Made by a program: the position numbers and the translations under genes. The notes below the pieces were generated by a model that saw nothing but the letters and a program-made list of their open reading frames with translations, made no database searches and was not told the DNA's origin. From contig CM051040.1 of assembly GCA_027627225.1 (NCBI GenBank), forward strand, positions 25,354,134 to 25,418,133: 64,000 nt of DNA. The letters run 5' to 3'. This document shows positions 1-11,816 of this stretch, one piece after another; position 1 is the stretch's first letter, and the number at the start of each line of letters is the position of its first letter. The stretch comes from Congeria kusceri (taxonomy: Eukaryota > Mollusca > Bivalvia > Myida > Dreissenidae).

Positions 1-224
1 TGTAAGCAATGACACCTCTGTAGTATCATATTAGCTCTGCATGCGTGGTTTGTAACTGTAAGCAATTACACCTCTGTAGTATCATATTAGCTCTGCATGC
101 GTGGTTTGTAACTGTAAGCAATGACACCTCTGTAGTATCATATTAGCTCTGCATGCGTGGTTTGTAACTGTAAGCAATGACACCTCTGTAGTATCATATT
201 AGCTCTGCATGCGTGGTTTGTAAC
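1..224. repeat. 56-bp tandem repeat, four units
   Basis: Four head-to-tail units of 56 bases begin at 1, 57, 113 and 169, each starting TGTAAGCAAT and ending GTGGTTTGTAAC. They differ by only a base or so (unit 2 has AATTAC for AATGAC), so the array is young or homogenised. It touches the window edge and probably continues upstream. No coding potential is apparent. Confidence 0.95.
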
Positions 225-683
225 TGAATGTATCTTGGTATTAGAGAGAGTGTTGTATGTGATGCTGAATGCTACGGACAGTAAATAAACAGTATAACCA
301 TCCTTCGGGTCTGTGTTGTTCATACGTCCGTCTGTTAACAATATTAAATACAATCACACAAAACAGTGATTATTACATTTGCGACAAGGATAGCGAGAAT
401 TCGGTGCATATACAGTGGATACGGAAATGGCCGGATTACCGCAGTTTCCCAAATTTGATGTCTTCACAGAAGAAACGTCAATCGGTCCGCTTTGGGGAAA
501 ATATGTACATAAAATAGAAAATCTATTTACGGGAATGGACATAAGTGCAAGGTCATCATCATCATCATTATCACCAAAATTTTAACTGTCAATTAAGTCA
601 GAACCACCATTATCCTGAAAGAGACTATGTCATCGAAAGAGATCTCAAAGGGGCCATTGTTAAAAAAATCTGAAATTAAGATA

Positions 684-1043
684 TTAAAGCCGCAGTCCAT
701 AAAATATGATTCAATACATGTTAAAAATATTGGCATTAGTTCTAATGAACGTTAATGACGTTTACTCGACTGACAACCGTTTCTTGTTTACGAAAGGCAT
801 TTTATATTGTCTATGTTCGAAAACGCTTGTTACGAACAGAATACACACTAATGTACATGCTGATTTACTCCAGAGGCATCACCAGCTATCGCATACAGAA
901 AATACGATAAAAAGTTAGGAATACGTTACTACTTTATCGATTTCAGTGCGTTTTTTTTTTGTATTTTGATCGGTAAGATGTCCATTAGAAACGATTTCTG
1001 CAAAGTTTTATTTTTATTACATATTTCTGGACTGCTGCTTTAA
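684..1043 (+). mobile_element. TTAA-flanked MITE, copy 1
   Basis: The element has terminal inverted repeats: AAAGCCGCAGTCCA at the left and TGGACTGCTGCTTT at the right, with TTAA outside each. Three other copies lie at 25403, 45689 and 47000. The same host repeat at 34471 has a single TTAA and no insert, which marks this as a real insertion with TTAA duplication. At about 360 bp and with no ORF, it is non-autonomous. TTAA targeting is known for piggyBac-like and some Kolobok transposases; the mobilising source is inferred, not seen. Confidence 0.85.
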
Positions 1044-1223
1044 TACTGGCATATAATAACGGTTAAAACGGGTTGTATATAATGGGAAAACAGTGCATGC
1101 ATTATGAGATAGCAACTCAATTGCTAATAAGGGTCGTGTTTGTTGGCCCTTTTCAAGTTTACATTTTGACGTCAGAATTGTGAGTATTTTGTATAACCAT
1201 AGTTTACACATGATTCATTACCA

Positions 1224-1312
1224 AGCAGAATAGCGCTGTTGGTTTAAGCGCTGTCTACTGTCACTTCTTTGTACGACTCCGAAGTCGCGAGTTCGATATC
1301 CACTTGGGGTTT
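1224..1312 (+). mobile_element. tRNA-like segment, SINE-type head
   Basis: An A-box-like stretch (TAGCGCTGTTGG) and a B-box-like stretch (GAGTTCGATATCC) lie about 60 bases apart, followed by CACTTGGGG. The same arrangement occurs on the minus strand at 56780-56884. The spacing is too long and the stems too poor for a functional tRNA, so it is more likely a tRNA-derived SINE head, decayed, within repeat R. Confidence 0.55.
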
Positions 1313-2440
1313 TATATGTTTCAAACTTTTTGCAAATTTGTTTTTAACAAATATCTCATTGTGTGTTATATTATTTGTTATTTATGTAATGCAAATGTCT
1401 TAGGATTTCTCATTTATATCATATTATATCATTTATAGTGCAATAGGAAGGTTGTTATTTCGTTGACATGGTCCCTTTAACATCTTCCAGTATCACCAAC
1501 AACTACAGCAGCCATATATGCATAATGTTATGGTTATTCTCGACATGTTTGTTTATTGTTTTCATTTTCCACGCTCATTTTGGCATTTTCTGGAAACTAA
1601 CCCGATACATATACTAAACTTATTTTCACAGAACACACAGTACTGTGACATTTATTTAATTACCATTAAGTTCTAAAGACACAACATTCCTGGGCTTAAT
1701 TCAAACAGAACAGCAACCCAATATTCATATGAATATAAGCCTTATCAACGTTTTCAAACCTAACCCAAATATAGCATCGATAAAGAACGACACTGTATGC
1801 GCATGCGTGCCGGTATTGATACTGCTTTAAATACGAAACGCATGTCTCAGTAAAGTTTAAATAGTGAATACCTAGCTAAAAGCAAAGTAAAAAAGTGATA
1901 ACCATTAAAACTCTTTGGCCAGTTGTTAATTTTGGGATATTAAACCTGTTAAGGTAATTATATAGATAGTTGTTGCGTTTGAAAACATTATAAATACTTA
2001 TATAATTCATTATTTAAAATAATATACCGTTCGTTTTTGTGCGATATAATATGTACGTACACTATATTAATAGCTGTGGGAGATGCTTGAATTTATGGTA
2101 TAAACGAAATACCAGAAAATATGCGTAATCTCCAGAAAGACTGCTTTCAAAGTACAACAATCGTATTATTTATTTCATTTAATATAGTTTTGTACATTTT
2201 TCCGTACTGCATAACATAGTGATAGAAACAAGTTTAAAACCTATAACGGATGTGTTCATTAATATCAAACATACAGCGTCTCAGGAGAAAATTGAACAAT
2301 TTATTACATCCGTATTTAAACATTTAATTTAAGAACATTTTACATTTTAATAGAGAAACAAAAACAAAACAATTAACAACATACTTTAATATTAAAAAGT
2401 TTAAACAGAAAAGTTAATACGCAATTCTGTGAAGTCTCGA
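1313..2440. other. Gene-free stretch
   Basis: AT-rich unique-looking DNA. I see no ORF of note, no splice-flanked exon candidate and no repeat that I can match elsewhere in the window. Confidence 0.5.
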
Positions 2441-2444
2441 TCCA

Positions 2445-2712
2445 AATTAAAATGTGCCCAAGCAATCAACAAACAAACTCATCTAATCATCAAAATCAAC
2501 CAACCAAACAAGCAACAAACAAACAAACTCACCAATCATGAAAACCAATCATCCAACCAAACAATCAACCAACAAACTCACCAAACCAATCAACCAACAA
2601 ACTCATCCAATCATCAAAACCAACCAACCAACACAACCCAAAAAAAACCCATCCAAACATCCAACGAAACGAACCAACCATTGAAACAAAATCAAACATC
2701 AACAGAACAATA
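2445..2712 (+). repeat. Low-complexity CAAC/AACCAA-rich tract
   Basis: A degenerate tandem of short units such as AACCAACCAAAC and AACAAACTCA. It keeps a reading frame open (Asn/Gln/Thr-rich) only because the units lack stops, so it is not a gene. Confidence 0.85.
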
Positions 2713-3132
2713 AAACGCAGCAAATTATTTTAAAATACACATAACATACGTTTCGCTTCGATAAGGACAATAATTAAGTATGGAATTTTGCAGCTTGAGC
2801 TGATGTAGGAAATTGTTTCTGGTTTAATATTTCGTGTTTTTTCTTCTTAATACCGGTAAGGACCAGAGCACAATGCGGGTTTTAACATATATAGTCCGTC
2901 ATTGTGATAATTTTAATCTTTATTCTCTGCGATTTTGAAAGTTTCTTTCAAAACTCTAGTTGTTACTGGTTATCAAATTGAATATACTGGCCATGCTTAT
3001 TCGTAATTTATACCGGCCGGATGTTAAGTCTGCACGAAGAATATGAAATCTGACTGAACACCCCTATTTCTTATCTTGCCTGGGTTGGATCTGTAAAAAA
3101 TTATTAAGCAGATGGTCGTGATGGATACGCTT

Positions 3133-3441
3133 TGTAGGACCATATTTTTCACAAATCATATTTTTCACATCTGTGAAAAATACCGCATTTTTCACAGGTG
3201 TGAAAATTGATATCTTATTCTTCACACATCACAGTCTTATTCTTCACATTTTCTGTGACGTTTGTGATCACATCAAGTTTTTAATATGCAATTAAGTCAT
3301 ATTCTTCTGCGATCCGTACGCATACCCCGTTATAAACCAATCACATTCGTCACACTTCGTCACACTTAAAAATGTGACAAATGAGATCCTATTCTTCACA
3401 GGTGTGTGAAAAATATGATTTGTGAAAAATATGATCCTACA
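3133..3441. mobile_element. TIR element with TTCACA subterminal repeats
   Basis: The left end TGTAGGACCATATTTTTCAC is matched in inverse at the right end (GTGAAAAATATGATCCTACA); the inverted repeats run about 40 bases. Inside are many short TTCACA/TGTGAA palindromes in both orientations, typical of subterminal repeats. It is 309 bp with no ORF: a non-autonomous MITE of unidentified superfamily. Confidence 0.8.
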
Positions 3442-4540
3442 ACACTATATCAACGTCGGCATGTACAAATTAATGAATGTTTATAACTGAAACTTTTATA
3501 ACTGTTCGTATAATCCCTTGGGCAATTAAAATCAACTTTCATGATAGGCTAGGTGACCCCCATGTGTAGAAATATACATGAGGATTGTCCATGGTTCGAA
3601 CATTTCATTCACAAATTTGCTCAGATTTTATTGACATTTACACACGCTTGTCTTGTCAAAATGGATAAACTGACAGACGATTTGTAGTAACCTGCCCGCG
3701 TCAAACGCGGAAACGACGTAAAAACGTGAAAACGTATACTCACAACGTAACGTTGATTTGTTTATTTCGTTAGGTAAGCTTAATAGGCCGTAGGGTACTA
3801 TAATTTGATTGATCAAAATTAAATATTTTTATATTAGTCATAAAGGATCTTATATAGACAAGAAATAATTGACGTTTCCGGTAAAATTATAGGCATGTGT
3901 AAAACGTAAACTAGTGTCGTTTCCTTGTACATATACACTTGAAAGAAGATAATACGATATTATTTAATTTTTAATTATCATTTTAAAAAGTGGCCGAAGT
4001 TACGACGGCCAGTTAACAAATAAATGTGTGTGTCTTTTTATTCATTTTATTGATTATTTGTACCCAAGAAAATGACTATATGAAATAAATTGAAATAATT
4101 ATCAATAAAACAATTTAATAAATATAAGGACACTGATCGTAAATAAACATAGCGGTTTAAGAGGCAATGTTGCCATGAATAAATCTTGTTCAGCACGTGT
4201 TTTTTTTTCAGTTGATATGTCATTGCAGAGAAAATGTTAACTTTTCAGTTATAACACTGAGGTAACATAACCAGTCTTTCAGAATACTTGTAAGCGAATG
4301 TGTTTTTAAAATATTTGGCTTTTTTTTTAAAAATATTTGAGCGAAAATACTTGTGAAAAGCACAAACTACGTCGGGTTAAAGGAGAAATTAAATGAACGT
4401 TATGTTTATATCTTTACCCCAACTTCTGACGATACGTCATGTACACACGTCAAGCGTTACATAGATAGAATTTTACGGATGGGTCTAAGATTCGGCCGAT
4501 GACTATGAGCCGGCTACCATAGACCATTTCCGGGGAATAA
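3442..4540. other. Gene-free stretch
   Basis: AT-rich sequence with short homopolymers. No feature could be supported on either strand. Confidence 0.5.
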
Positions 4541-4542
4541 TG

Positions 4543-4978
4543 CGATGTCGCAGTGGTGTAATGGATATGAGGCGTATCGTGGGAACAGCAGGCTTAATGC
4601 ATGTGCGTAAAGTGTCGTCCCGGATTAGCCTGTGCAGTCCGCACAGGCTAATCCAGGACGACACTTTCCTCGTGTATGGTATTTGCTGTTTCAATGAAGT
4701 ATCTTCTAAACATAAATCTACTTTAGGCGGAAATTGTCGTACCGGACGTGCGGGCCGACACTTTACGCACATGCATTAAGCCATTATTTCCCACGACAAG
4801 CCTCATATGGTGTCCGTATTGCGAACGGGAGGTCGTGAATTCGATCCGTTCTAGGGGAGCGTTCGAATGGTCTTTCTCAAAAGGAGACAAAGTATTGGTT
4901 CTACCCAGGAAACGGACTCGAAAGTGTTTCAATAATCTCCTAGCTTTTGACAGAATCGAAGGGTTAAACCAAACTAAA
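4543..4978 (+). mobile_element. tRNA-derived SINE, family 1, interrupted
   Basis: The head (GATGTCGCAGTGG, then after an interruption GGTGTCCG..GAATTCGATCC) and the body (TTGGTTCTACCCAGGAAACG) match the SINE at 19861-20067, which lies on the other strand. The A box (4543-4567) and B box (about 4834-4848) are split by a 239-bp foldback element. Pol III transcription from this copy is therefore presumably dead. The 3' boundary is approximate. Confidence 0.75.
4568..4806. mobile_element. GAGGCG foldback element, copy 1 (nested in SINE)
   Basis: This is one of nine copies of a foldback element with ends GAGGCGTGTCGTGGG / CCCACGACACGCCTC. Inside are internal palindromes built on GGATTAGCCTGTGCAGTCCG and its inverse. 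It sits inside the head of a SINE; the flanking ATAT on both sides fits a 4-bp target duplication. It carries no ORF of its own; the ORFs across it are palindrome shadows. Confidence 0.85.
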
Positions 4979-5010
4979 GCGACGGGAATGTCAATCGATA
5001 CACCCATGGT

Positions 5011-6744
5011 CTTACATGGTTTGGATCATAATGCCATGATGAGAATTCACGTAAAATAAAAATTCGATGATCAGTTAGTTGCGAACAGCAGAAAAACACA
5101 GTAAGTGACACAATTTTTTATATTATCTTTTACTTTAGGTTTGAATGTAACACGATTAAAACGTTTATGTTAATTATTGTCCTATTTGTCACACATATGC
5201 TTTGTGATTTGTGTGGAAATTGTGTTTTCGTGGAGAAATCGGTAGTTGATCACTGCAAATATGTTGAAGCGATAGAAAAATTTTGAATTAATGTCCATGT
5301 TATTCTTTGGATTTCGCGTAAATGTGTAAACCTGTGTGTTGCTTAACACCAATAAACACTTATTAAACTATAGACATTACTTGATAACGGATTATCTTTC
5401 TAATATCCAAGATATTTACCGTTTTATTCAGTCACTGTCTGTTTATTGACTGTACGCCTAGTTGCGACTGAACGCAATCATTAGTTGCGCGACTGAAATA
5501 AAATTCTGTACGCTTAGTTGCGATTAGTGATCGACACAAATTTAAGAAATGTTCGATCTTCCTTGATAATTATTATATAATTGTACGTAAATATTATTTA
5601 GTTTACATGTGCATGTATTATTTATGCGTAATAAATTTCATTCGACAGTGTCAATTCATTTTGACATATCGATATTTATTATACTAGTATATATTTTTTT
5701 GCTTTATAGGAATCGCGTGTGTTTGTCTGACGTCCGAATGTGTGTACGTTCCTAAGAATGTTTATATCTTAAGTTAAACTAGTATCATATTTCATTCGCG
5801 CTCATTTAAAATTGCAGATCCACTTATTCAGTCCTAGACCAACTAAGCTTTCCATGACATTAAACATGGAGATCTTACAGCAAAGTCAACAATTAAATGT
5901 TCTTTATTTATTTCAGGCTTTTCGGTGAGCGAGTGGAAATAATGGATGATAACTAGGGGTCGTGTGAAATGAAGAAAATTGCTCATTTTAGTCTGGCTTA
6001 AATGGAACTACTTTTCTTGTTATTTTGTTTTATTTAAAAATATGTGAATTCGGTTTTACACGAAGTTATAACAACAAACATTTAGTTGTTATAAAAACAT
6101 ACTCTGGCAAAAAATTTAAAGGATTTTTTTTTTTTTTAAACAATATATCTCTTTGAAACAATGCATGTTTATATTCAGTGACGCATTTCACATGCAAAGC
6201 ACTGTCTAACCTGTCTTAACACAGGTGGTCACTTAATGCAGTGTGACTTACACAGGCAGATGGTCGTTGGTTGTACATGTATGCATGTGATGTACCTTAG
6301 TAATCATGCTATAGCATATACTCATATACATTTTGTATGTTCATAAAGAATATACAAAGGAAGAATAAATGAATTTTGAAAATATTTGTTGTATTGACTT
6401 CTTAATTTAACTTTATTTTTTATTACAGTGTACGTGTCTTATTTTACACAAGTGCATTAAATAACATAATCGCATGCATTCATGTTCATGTACGTTTACA
6501 TTTTAGATTTGTATACATGTATATACATAACATATAAACATACATGTATTTCCATACATTTATTTTAATATGATATAATATTTACACATATTTACACACA
6601 CACAAGCATACACACACTTATATTCATTCACTAACAGGGTCTCAATCTTTGTCTGCTTCACTTTCTCCCCATTTATTGCAATCTCTCCTAACTGATCACT
6701 ATAGTGTACATTAATGACTGTAGAAGCTTATGGTGTCCCTTTTT
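5011..6744. other. Gene-free stretch
   Basis: AT-rich DNA. It holds two copies of a short GTACGC..TAGTTGCGA motif near 5450-5525, a poly-T tract near 6123 and a short CA-rich tract at 6595-6620. No gene is supported. Confidence 0.5.
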
Positions 6745-7745
6745 TAGTAGAGTAAAGCTTAATGTTAAAACAAAACTGTTATATTTGACTCTTTAGTTTA
6801 CCTATAATTACGTATGGTTGTGAAGTTTGGGGAATTTATAAGAACACGGAGGTTGACAAAATACATCACAAATTTTGTAAATATATATTAGGTGTGCGTC
6901 AACAGACCTCAAATACAGCTGTCTTAGGCGAACTAGGTCGTTTTCCATTATCTGTAATCTGTAAAGAGAGAGCTCTTAAATTCTGGAACAAACTAATGAA
7001 TTCTCCAAACTCGTTGGTAAGATCGATCTATGATAAAAATGTTAGAGATAACACGTTTGTTAATACTAATGCAAAATTATGCTGGGCAAAAGCTACAAGA
7101 GATCTTATTGACAATCTAGACTTTAGGTATATATGGCATGAAACTGATAACTTAACATATTAACATATTATTATCCTATGCTCAAAAAAGATTATAAATT
7201 TGAGAAATATATTGAAAGTATTGATAACGATTGCCATCGAAAAGCTCTGACAAGATTTAGACTAAGTGCACATTCATTAGAAATAGAAACCGGAAGATAT
7301 AGTAAAATTGCTAGAGAAAACAGAAAATGTATATTGTGTAACACTAACATTGTTGAATCAGAATATCACTTTCTATGTATTTGTCCGCTTTATCGAGATC
7401 TAAGAAATAAACATAACCTTAATCAATCATTTTATACTGTCAACAAATTCACATCTATGATGTCGAGCACTAACACTAGACTATTAAGAAATATCTCTAG
7501 ATTTATATATAATGCTATGTTAAAACGAATTGATAATCTTGCAAGCTAGTTAATTGTTGCTTCCTGATAACAATGTTGATATTAACCGTTTATATATGTT
7601 TGTATTTAAAATGTCGTGTTTATGTTAGAAAATCAACACGATCATATTTATTCAGTATCTCATGTGTGGCCATCTTTGTGGATATATGTATTGTATTAGG
7701 CCAAAGGCATGTTTTTGCTGCTCCTGCCAATAAACTGAAACTGAA
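6745..7745 (+). mobile_element. 5'-truncated LINE (CR1/L2-like) 3' end
   Basis: The decayed coding part is followed by a 3' UTR of about 190 bases that ends in CCAATAAACTGAAACTGAAA. That is the short-repeat tail typical of CR1/L2-type non-LTR retrotransposons rather than poly-A. Only the extreme C-terminal part of ORF2 remains, as expected from incomplete reverse transcription. The assignment rests on protein motifs recognised by eye; the exact clade is not determined. Confidence 0.75.
6750..7549 (+). pseudogene. LINE ORF2 C-terminal fragment, frameshifted
   Basis: The start of the fragment reads IITYGCEVWGIYKNT, the block that follows the reverse transcriptase core in many invertebrate LINEs. 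After a frame change near 7163-7178 comes FRLSAHSLEIETGRY and then a CILC..EYHFLCICPLYRDLR block. The Cys-X2-Cys and His-X4-Cys spacing there is the C-terminal zinc-knuckle-like motif of LINE ORF2. An earlier frame change lies near 6790. No reverse transcriptase catalytic motif or endonuclease is left, so this cannot encode a working protein. It is not part of a host gene as far as can be seen. Confidence 0.8.
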
Positions 7746-8630
7746 AATGAACTTTCACCGCCCATTGTTTCATTTTTCTGTTCATGTCGCATACGTCGCT
7801 TATGGTGAATGATGGTTCTGGTGTCTTCGTCTTCGGCGTTTTTTCTGTTGGGTTGGATTCATCGTTTGATTGACATCCACTTGCTGTGTCGTCGAAGTAC
7901 ACGTAATACAACAGGATCAAATTGAAATGCATTTCTACAATAAAATATAACTTTCGTTTTCTTTTTCAGTAAAACAACTACAATAAACTTATCATTTTGG
8001 TTTTAAAATTATTACATTAAAAATTATCGTCTTGAAAATGCGGACAGAGAAAATTAACATAAAATGACTTTGACACATTAAATCAAGTTATAATTACTTT
8101 TGAACATAGCCGATCAGATCGTTTTCATGAGCAACTAATCGTACAGTCTAAGTTTGACATTTTGCAACTAGTCGTACAGTCGAGTCACGTTGGGTGGTTG
8201 GACAAAAAGTTTTATTCCTCTGCGCAAAACCTATTCCCTTTAATTAAATGAATACTGCTCGACTTGTAAGTGATGTATTTATCAGCTTTTACACAAAAAT
8301 ACACCAACAACCATCATCATAATGAAATATACGGCTAAAAACTTATTTTTATTTAAAAAATCGAAACACTAAGTGATCATGTCTGCTGAAAACAAGTACT
8401 CTTAAAATACTAGGCATAACCGACAGAAAATATTTACGTAATGTCATTATATGTGTTCGGAGAACTTAATTTTATTTATATTCTGCTTCGAAGTAAAATA
8501 TAAAATTAAAAATGTGTGTCACTTATTTGCGTTTTCTGCTGTTTGCAACTATCTGATCATCGGCATACAGATCACCAACTTCTGGTTTAACTCACTGTAC
8601 GCATATACACTGTGATTAAGCAATACCAAT
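7746..8630. other. Gene-free stretch
   Basis: AT-rich sequence with no supported gene. Two short CAACTAGTCGTACAGTC-like motifs occur near 8130-8180. Confidence 0.45.
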
Positions 8631-8631
8631 T

Positions 8632-9460
8632 TGATTCTGTGTTTAGCGTCATCGGGCTGGTAGGTTTTCGGATGCCTCAGCGAATAAAAATAAACATTTT
8701 GGACAATGAAAAACAGTCGAGTTGAAAAGCGTATAAAATATGCCTATAACGACACACTTTGTGTGATTTCTTAATTTTATGATCTCAGTCAATGAATGAC
8801 ATTGTTAATAATATAAGTCATGATGCTTAATCCAAGTTTTATTTGAGTTTTGAATGAATATTCTTGGTGGGCATCTTGCATTTTGGGTATGTGTATCTCT
8901 TGAAATAAGTTGATGATATTACACAATTCTGATTTGGAATCTTGCATTTGTCAGTAACTTGCCTACAGCTTTATTGATCTAAAACACTTTGAACTGATAT
9001 GTTTTGTCGTATTCCTATTTTAAATTGCCATTTTTAGAACATACTTTCAAATTTGTATAAATTCAGTTTAAAATATGTTAAAACATATTTCTATGATCAT
9101 GAAGATGTTACTATCTACATGTATTCTTTGACGTAAATGTTAGGGTTTGTCAATACCTTTATGATATGATAAGACTTCAGACTGAACTTGAACAAAATGA
9201 CTTTAATATGTTTTTACCAATATTTGTCAAAAAAAGTGTGCAACTAGTTAATTTAATGTTAAAATAATATGTTAAATTAGGTTCCCAATATGAAGATGAT
9301 AATTATATAATAGTCTTGCAAGAAAACATTTGCTTTAGCTTGTACCACTGCTAAAAATAAAATGTGTTTTTAATCGACTCATTGTTTGTTTTTTCCTGCC
9401 TGGTTGGTAGGTTTTGAAAAATCATGGGGATGCTAAACATAGAATCAAATTTGTATGGAC
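8632..9460 (-). mobile_element. TIR element of the AGGCCATAC family, long copy
   Basis: The ends match those of the copies at 16091 and 47452 in inverse orientation: CCAATTTGATTCTGTGTTTA and GGGCTGGTAGG at the left, GGTTGGTAGGTTTTGAAAAA and CAAATTTGTATGG at the right. It is about 830 bp against about 410 in the other two copies, so it has either extra internal sequence or the others are deletion derivatives. No ORF. Confidence 0.65.
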
Positions 9461-9591
9461 TTACTAACTAACATCTGTCGATAGCTCGATTTGCATTAAT
9501 TCTATACCAGCTGCTACCACAACCCGTAATTTACATACTACTACGTATAACACTAGTTCGTACAAGTTACGGAAACATGAACAAACACATT

Positions 9592-9791
9592 TGAGGCGTG
9601 TCGTGGGAAAACCGGGCTTAATGCACGTGCGAAAAGTGTCGTCCCGGATCAGCCTGTGCAGTCCGCCTACAGTTGATTTATGTTTAGAAGAGACTTCCTT
9701 GAAACAGAAAATACCATCAAAGCGGAAAGTGTCGTCATGGATTAGCCTGTGCGCACATACATTAAGCTTGGTTTTCCCACGACACGCCTCA
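9592..9791. mobile_element. GAGGCG foldback element, copy 2
   Basis: Ends GAGGCGTGTCGTGGG and its inverse are intact, and ATTT lies directly outside both ends, which fits a 4-bp target duplication. The internal part is shorter than in the copies at 28976 and 49556 because one arm of the first internal palindrome is missing. Confidence 0.85.
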
Positions 9792-10204
9792 TTTTTACTA
9801 TTTTTGTTGAACATTTTATAACCGCCACCACATTTCTTTCATCAATAAATTGCTGTTTGTAGATGGCGTGTGTGGTAGATATGCACTTCATGGACATAGT
9901 CGGGCTCTGTAAGCTTGTGTTACTCCATCCGTACAGTAGCGGTTCCGTGTTTCAGTTTTAACGCACTAGCTTCATACCCCAGTGGTCGCGGGTTGGAGTC
10001 TCCGCGAGTCATTTAACTACGCATATTATACGTGTTTTTGCATGAATCGATAAACCGAGGTGAAATGTAGATATGTTGGGGGTTGAGGGTGAAACTGTTG
10101 TAAATTCTTAACATTTTCTATATCAGATACAATAGATTCACGCCCAATCCGCGTTATGCACTATTTATGCTGAAAACCATGAGATCATCGTCAGTGGTGA
10201 ATTT

Positions 10205-11129
10205 CAGTCGAAACGCGATACTAAAAATAGTAACGGGAGACACCGATTTGTTCAGAGTATCGCGTTTTTCGTTGTATCGCATCTTTCGGAAATTACGTAA
10301 ATAACGTAATAACAGCTGGCGTTAATTTACGTCATTTCGTAGCGTTTAAGAACACAACCACACTTAATAAAGTAATTGCATTTGACAATACACTTGTATA
10401 TATGTATTCCATCATGAAACAAAAATCCACGCACAGAAATGACATATTATCGGCAAATACGAAAGTCATTATATTATACTTCAGGCACGGATTCAGGCCC
10501 GGGCTTTGGGGCTATAGCCCCCCCCCCAGCTGAGCCCGGCGATATCATTTTCGGGATGGGCTATGATCTTACACAAGTTGTAAAGGGCTGGTGTGTCACT
10601 TTGTTTACTGTATATTGCCTTATTGTTTGACTTTGTCGGGATTTGGCTTTGATCTTACACAATCATTAAACGGTTGGCGTGTCACTTGGTGTACCGTATA
10701 TTGCCTTATTTATCATTTTATCTGGACATCCAATCTGGGAGCTGGGTGGTACCTTGCTGAGCATACACCATTCACGGTGTTCGAGTGGCTGGAAACATAT
10801 TAATTATTAGAATAATATTTGTCAAGGGTTCGACGTCGTGAATTAACCACGGTAGGAAGCACCCAAATTGTAATCAAGAGAGTTACTTAGACGTAAAAAA
10901 GTATGCTTGTTTCAGTTTACCCGACCTACCCTAAAAATTTCAATACAAACATTACGATGGGACCGGAAAATTTGTTCGTATAAACGCATCTTTCGTAGTA
11001 TCGCGAATTCGTATTATCGTATCTTTTTGTAGTTAAGTATATAAGGAAAACGGACGGGACCGGCAGCCTTATTCGTAGTATCCCGTCATTTCGTAGTATC
11101 GCGATTCGCAGTATCGCGTTTCGACTGTA
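10205..11129 (-). mobile_element. CAGTCGAAACGCGATACT TIR element, copy 1
   Basis: The left end CAGTCGAAACGCGATACT faces its inverse at the right (AGTATCGCGTTTCGACTG, followed by TA). Subterminal repeats of CGATACTACGAA type occur at both ends. The ends align, inverted, with the element at 13500-14130, which gives the family boundaries. The middle (about 10480-10920) is absent from the other copy and is probably a later insertion; it contains a C9 run and begins the CCCGACCTACCC repeat seen at 36024. CAGT ends next to TA resemble Tc1/mariner-type MITEs; this is inference. Confidence 0.75.
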
Positions 11130-11158
11130 CATGTTTCTGTGCTTAGTGCTTCACTTAA

Positions 11159-11816
11159 GGCCCTGTCACACTGTGAGCTAAGAGTTCGCGCGAGTTGTAA
11201 CTCTCCAAAGCTCGCCTACTGTCGTGTAGATTTTGTACACATGTCGTTCTTTGTCGCAGTGATGTCTACTTATGTCTTATTATGTCGCAAGAAGTCGTCA
11301 AGTGGTGGCGAAAATTTTAAACCGTATAAATTTATCGCCGCTTCTCGGCGCGACTTTTTATTTTCGTACACGCGCACTCTCAACACACACTCGAACACAC
11401 ACCGTACACATGTCTTCCCTTGTCGTAGCGTGTTGCCGTATATTATCGTTCTACGACATAACACGAGTTTGCTGCGAGTTTGGGAGACTTGCTACGACAT
11501 CTGCTCTTCCGTTTCTCGGAAAATGTCGCCATAAACTCGTACTCATGTCCTCACAAGTCGTACAGACTCGTCCACCCTCGTACATTCTCGAAGACAAGTC
11601 TTCGATTGTCGAAAAGATATCGTACGCATATCTCGGCTGAAATCGTGATAAAATGTGAGTGTCGTAATTATGTCGTGTCAATGTCGTGTCAAGGTTGAAG
11701 TGAACTCGGACTTATGAAACAATTCCGCGACCAACTCGTCCATTTTACGGCGAGTTATAACTCGCCAGAACTCGTACAGAACTCGAAGCTCATATTCGCC
11801 ACAGTGTGACAGGGCC
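11159..11816. mobile_element. GGCCCTGTCACACTGTG TIR element
   Basis: Perfect 17-bp inverted ends (GGCCCTGTCACACTGTG and CACAGTGTGACAGGGCC) bound 658 bp packed with ACTCG, CGTAC and TCGTA-type short motifs on both strands. These motifs keep several overlapping frames open, but none resembles a protein. It is a non-autonomous DNA element; the superfamily is not determined. Confidence 0.85.

Larger units (their letters stand above)
615..1312 (+). repeat. Dispersed repeat R, copy 1, with tRNA-like 3' segment
   Basis: This block shares sequence with 34395-34660 (same strand) and with 56780-57000 (opposite strand). The left part (615-683) and the part from 1044 on (TACTGGCATATAATAACGG) match 34401-34500 continuously, except that a MITE sits at 684-1043 here. 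The right end (1224-1312) is tRNA-like and is listed separately. The function is unknown; it is a transposable-element relic of unrecognised class. Confidence 0.75.

Noticed and set aside
11139..11698. Five overlapping frames up to 131 codons
   Set aside because: They lie inside a TIR element built of short repeated motifs; different frames show no protein-like sequence.
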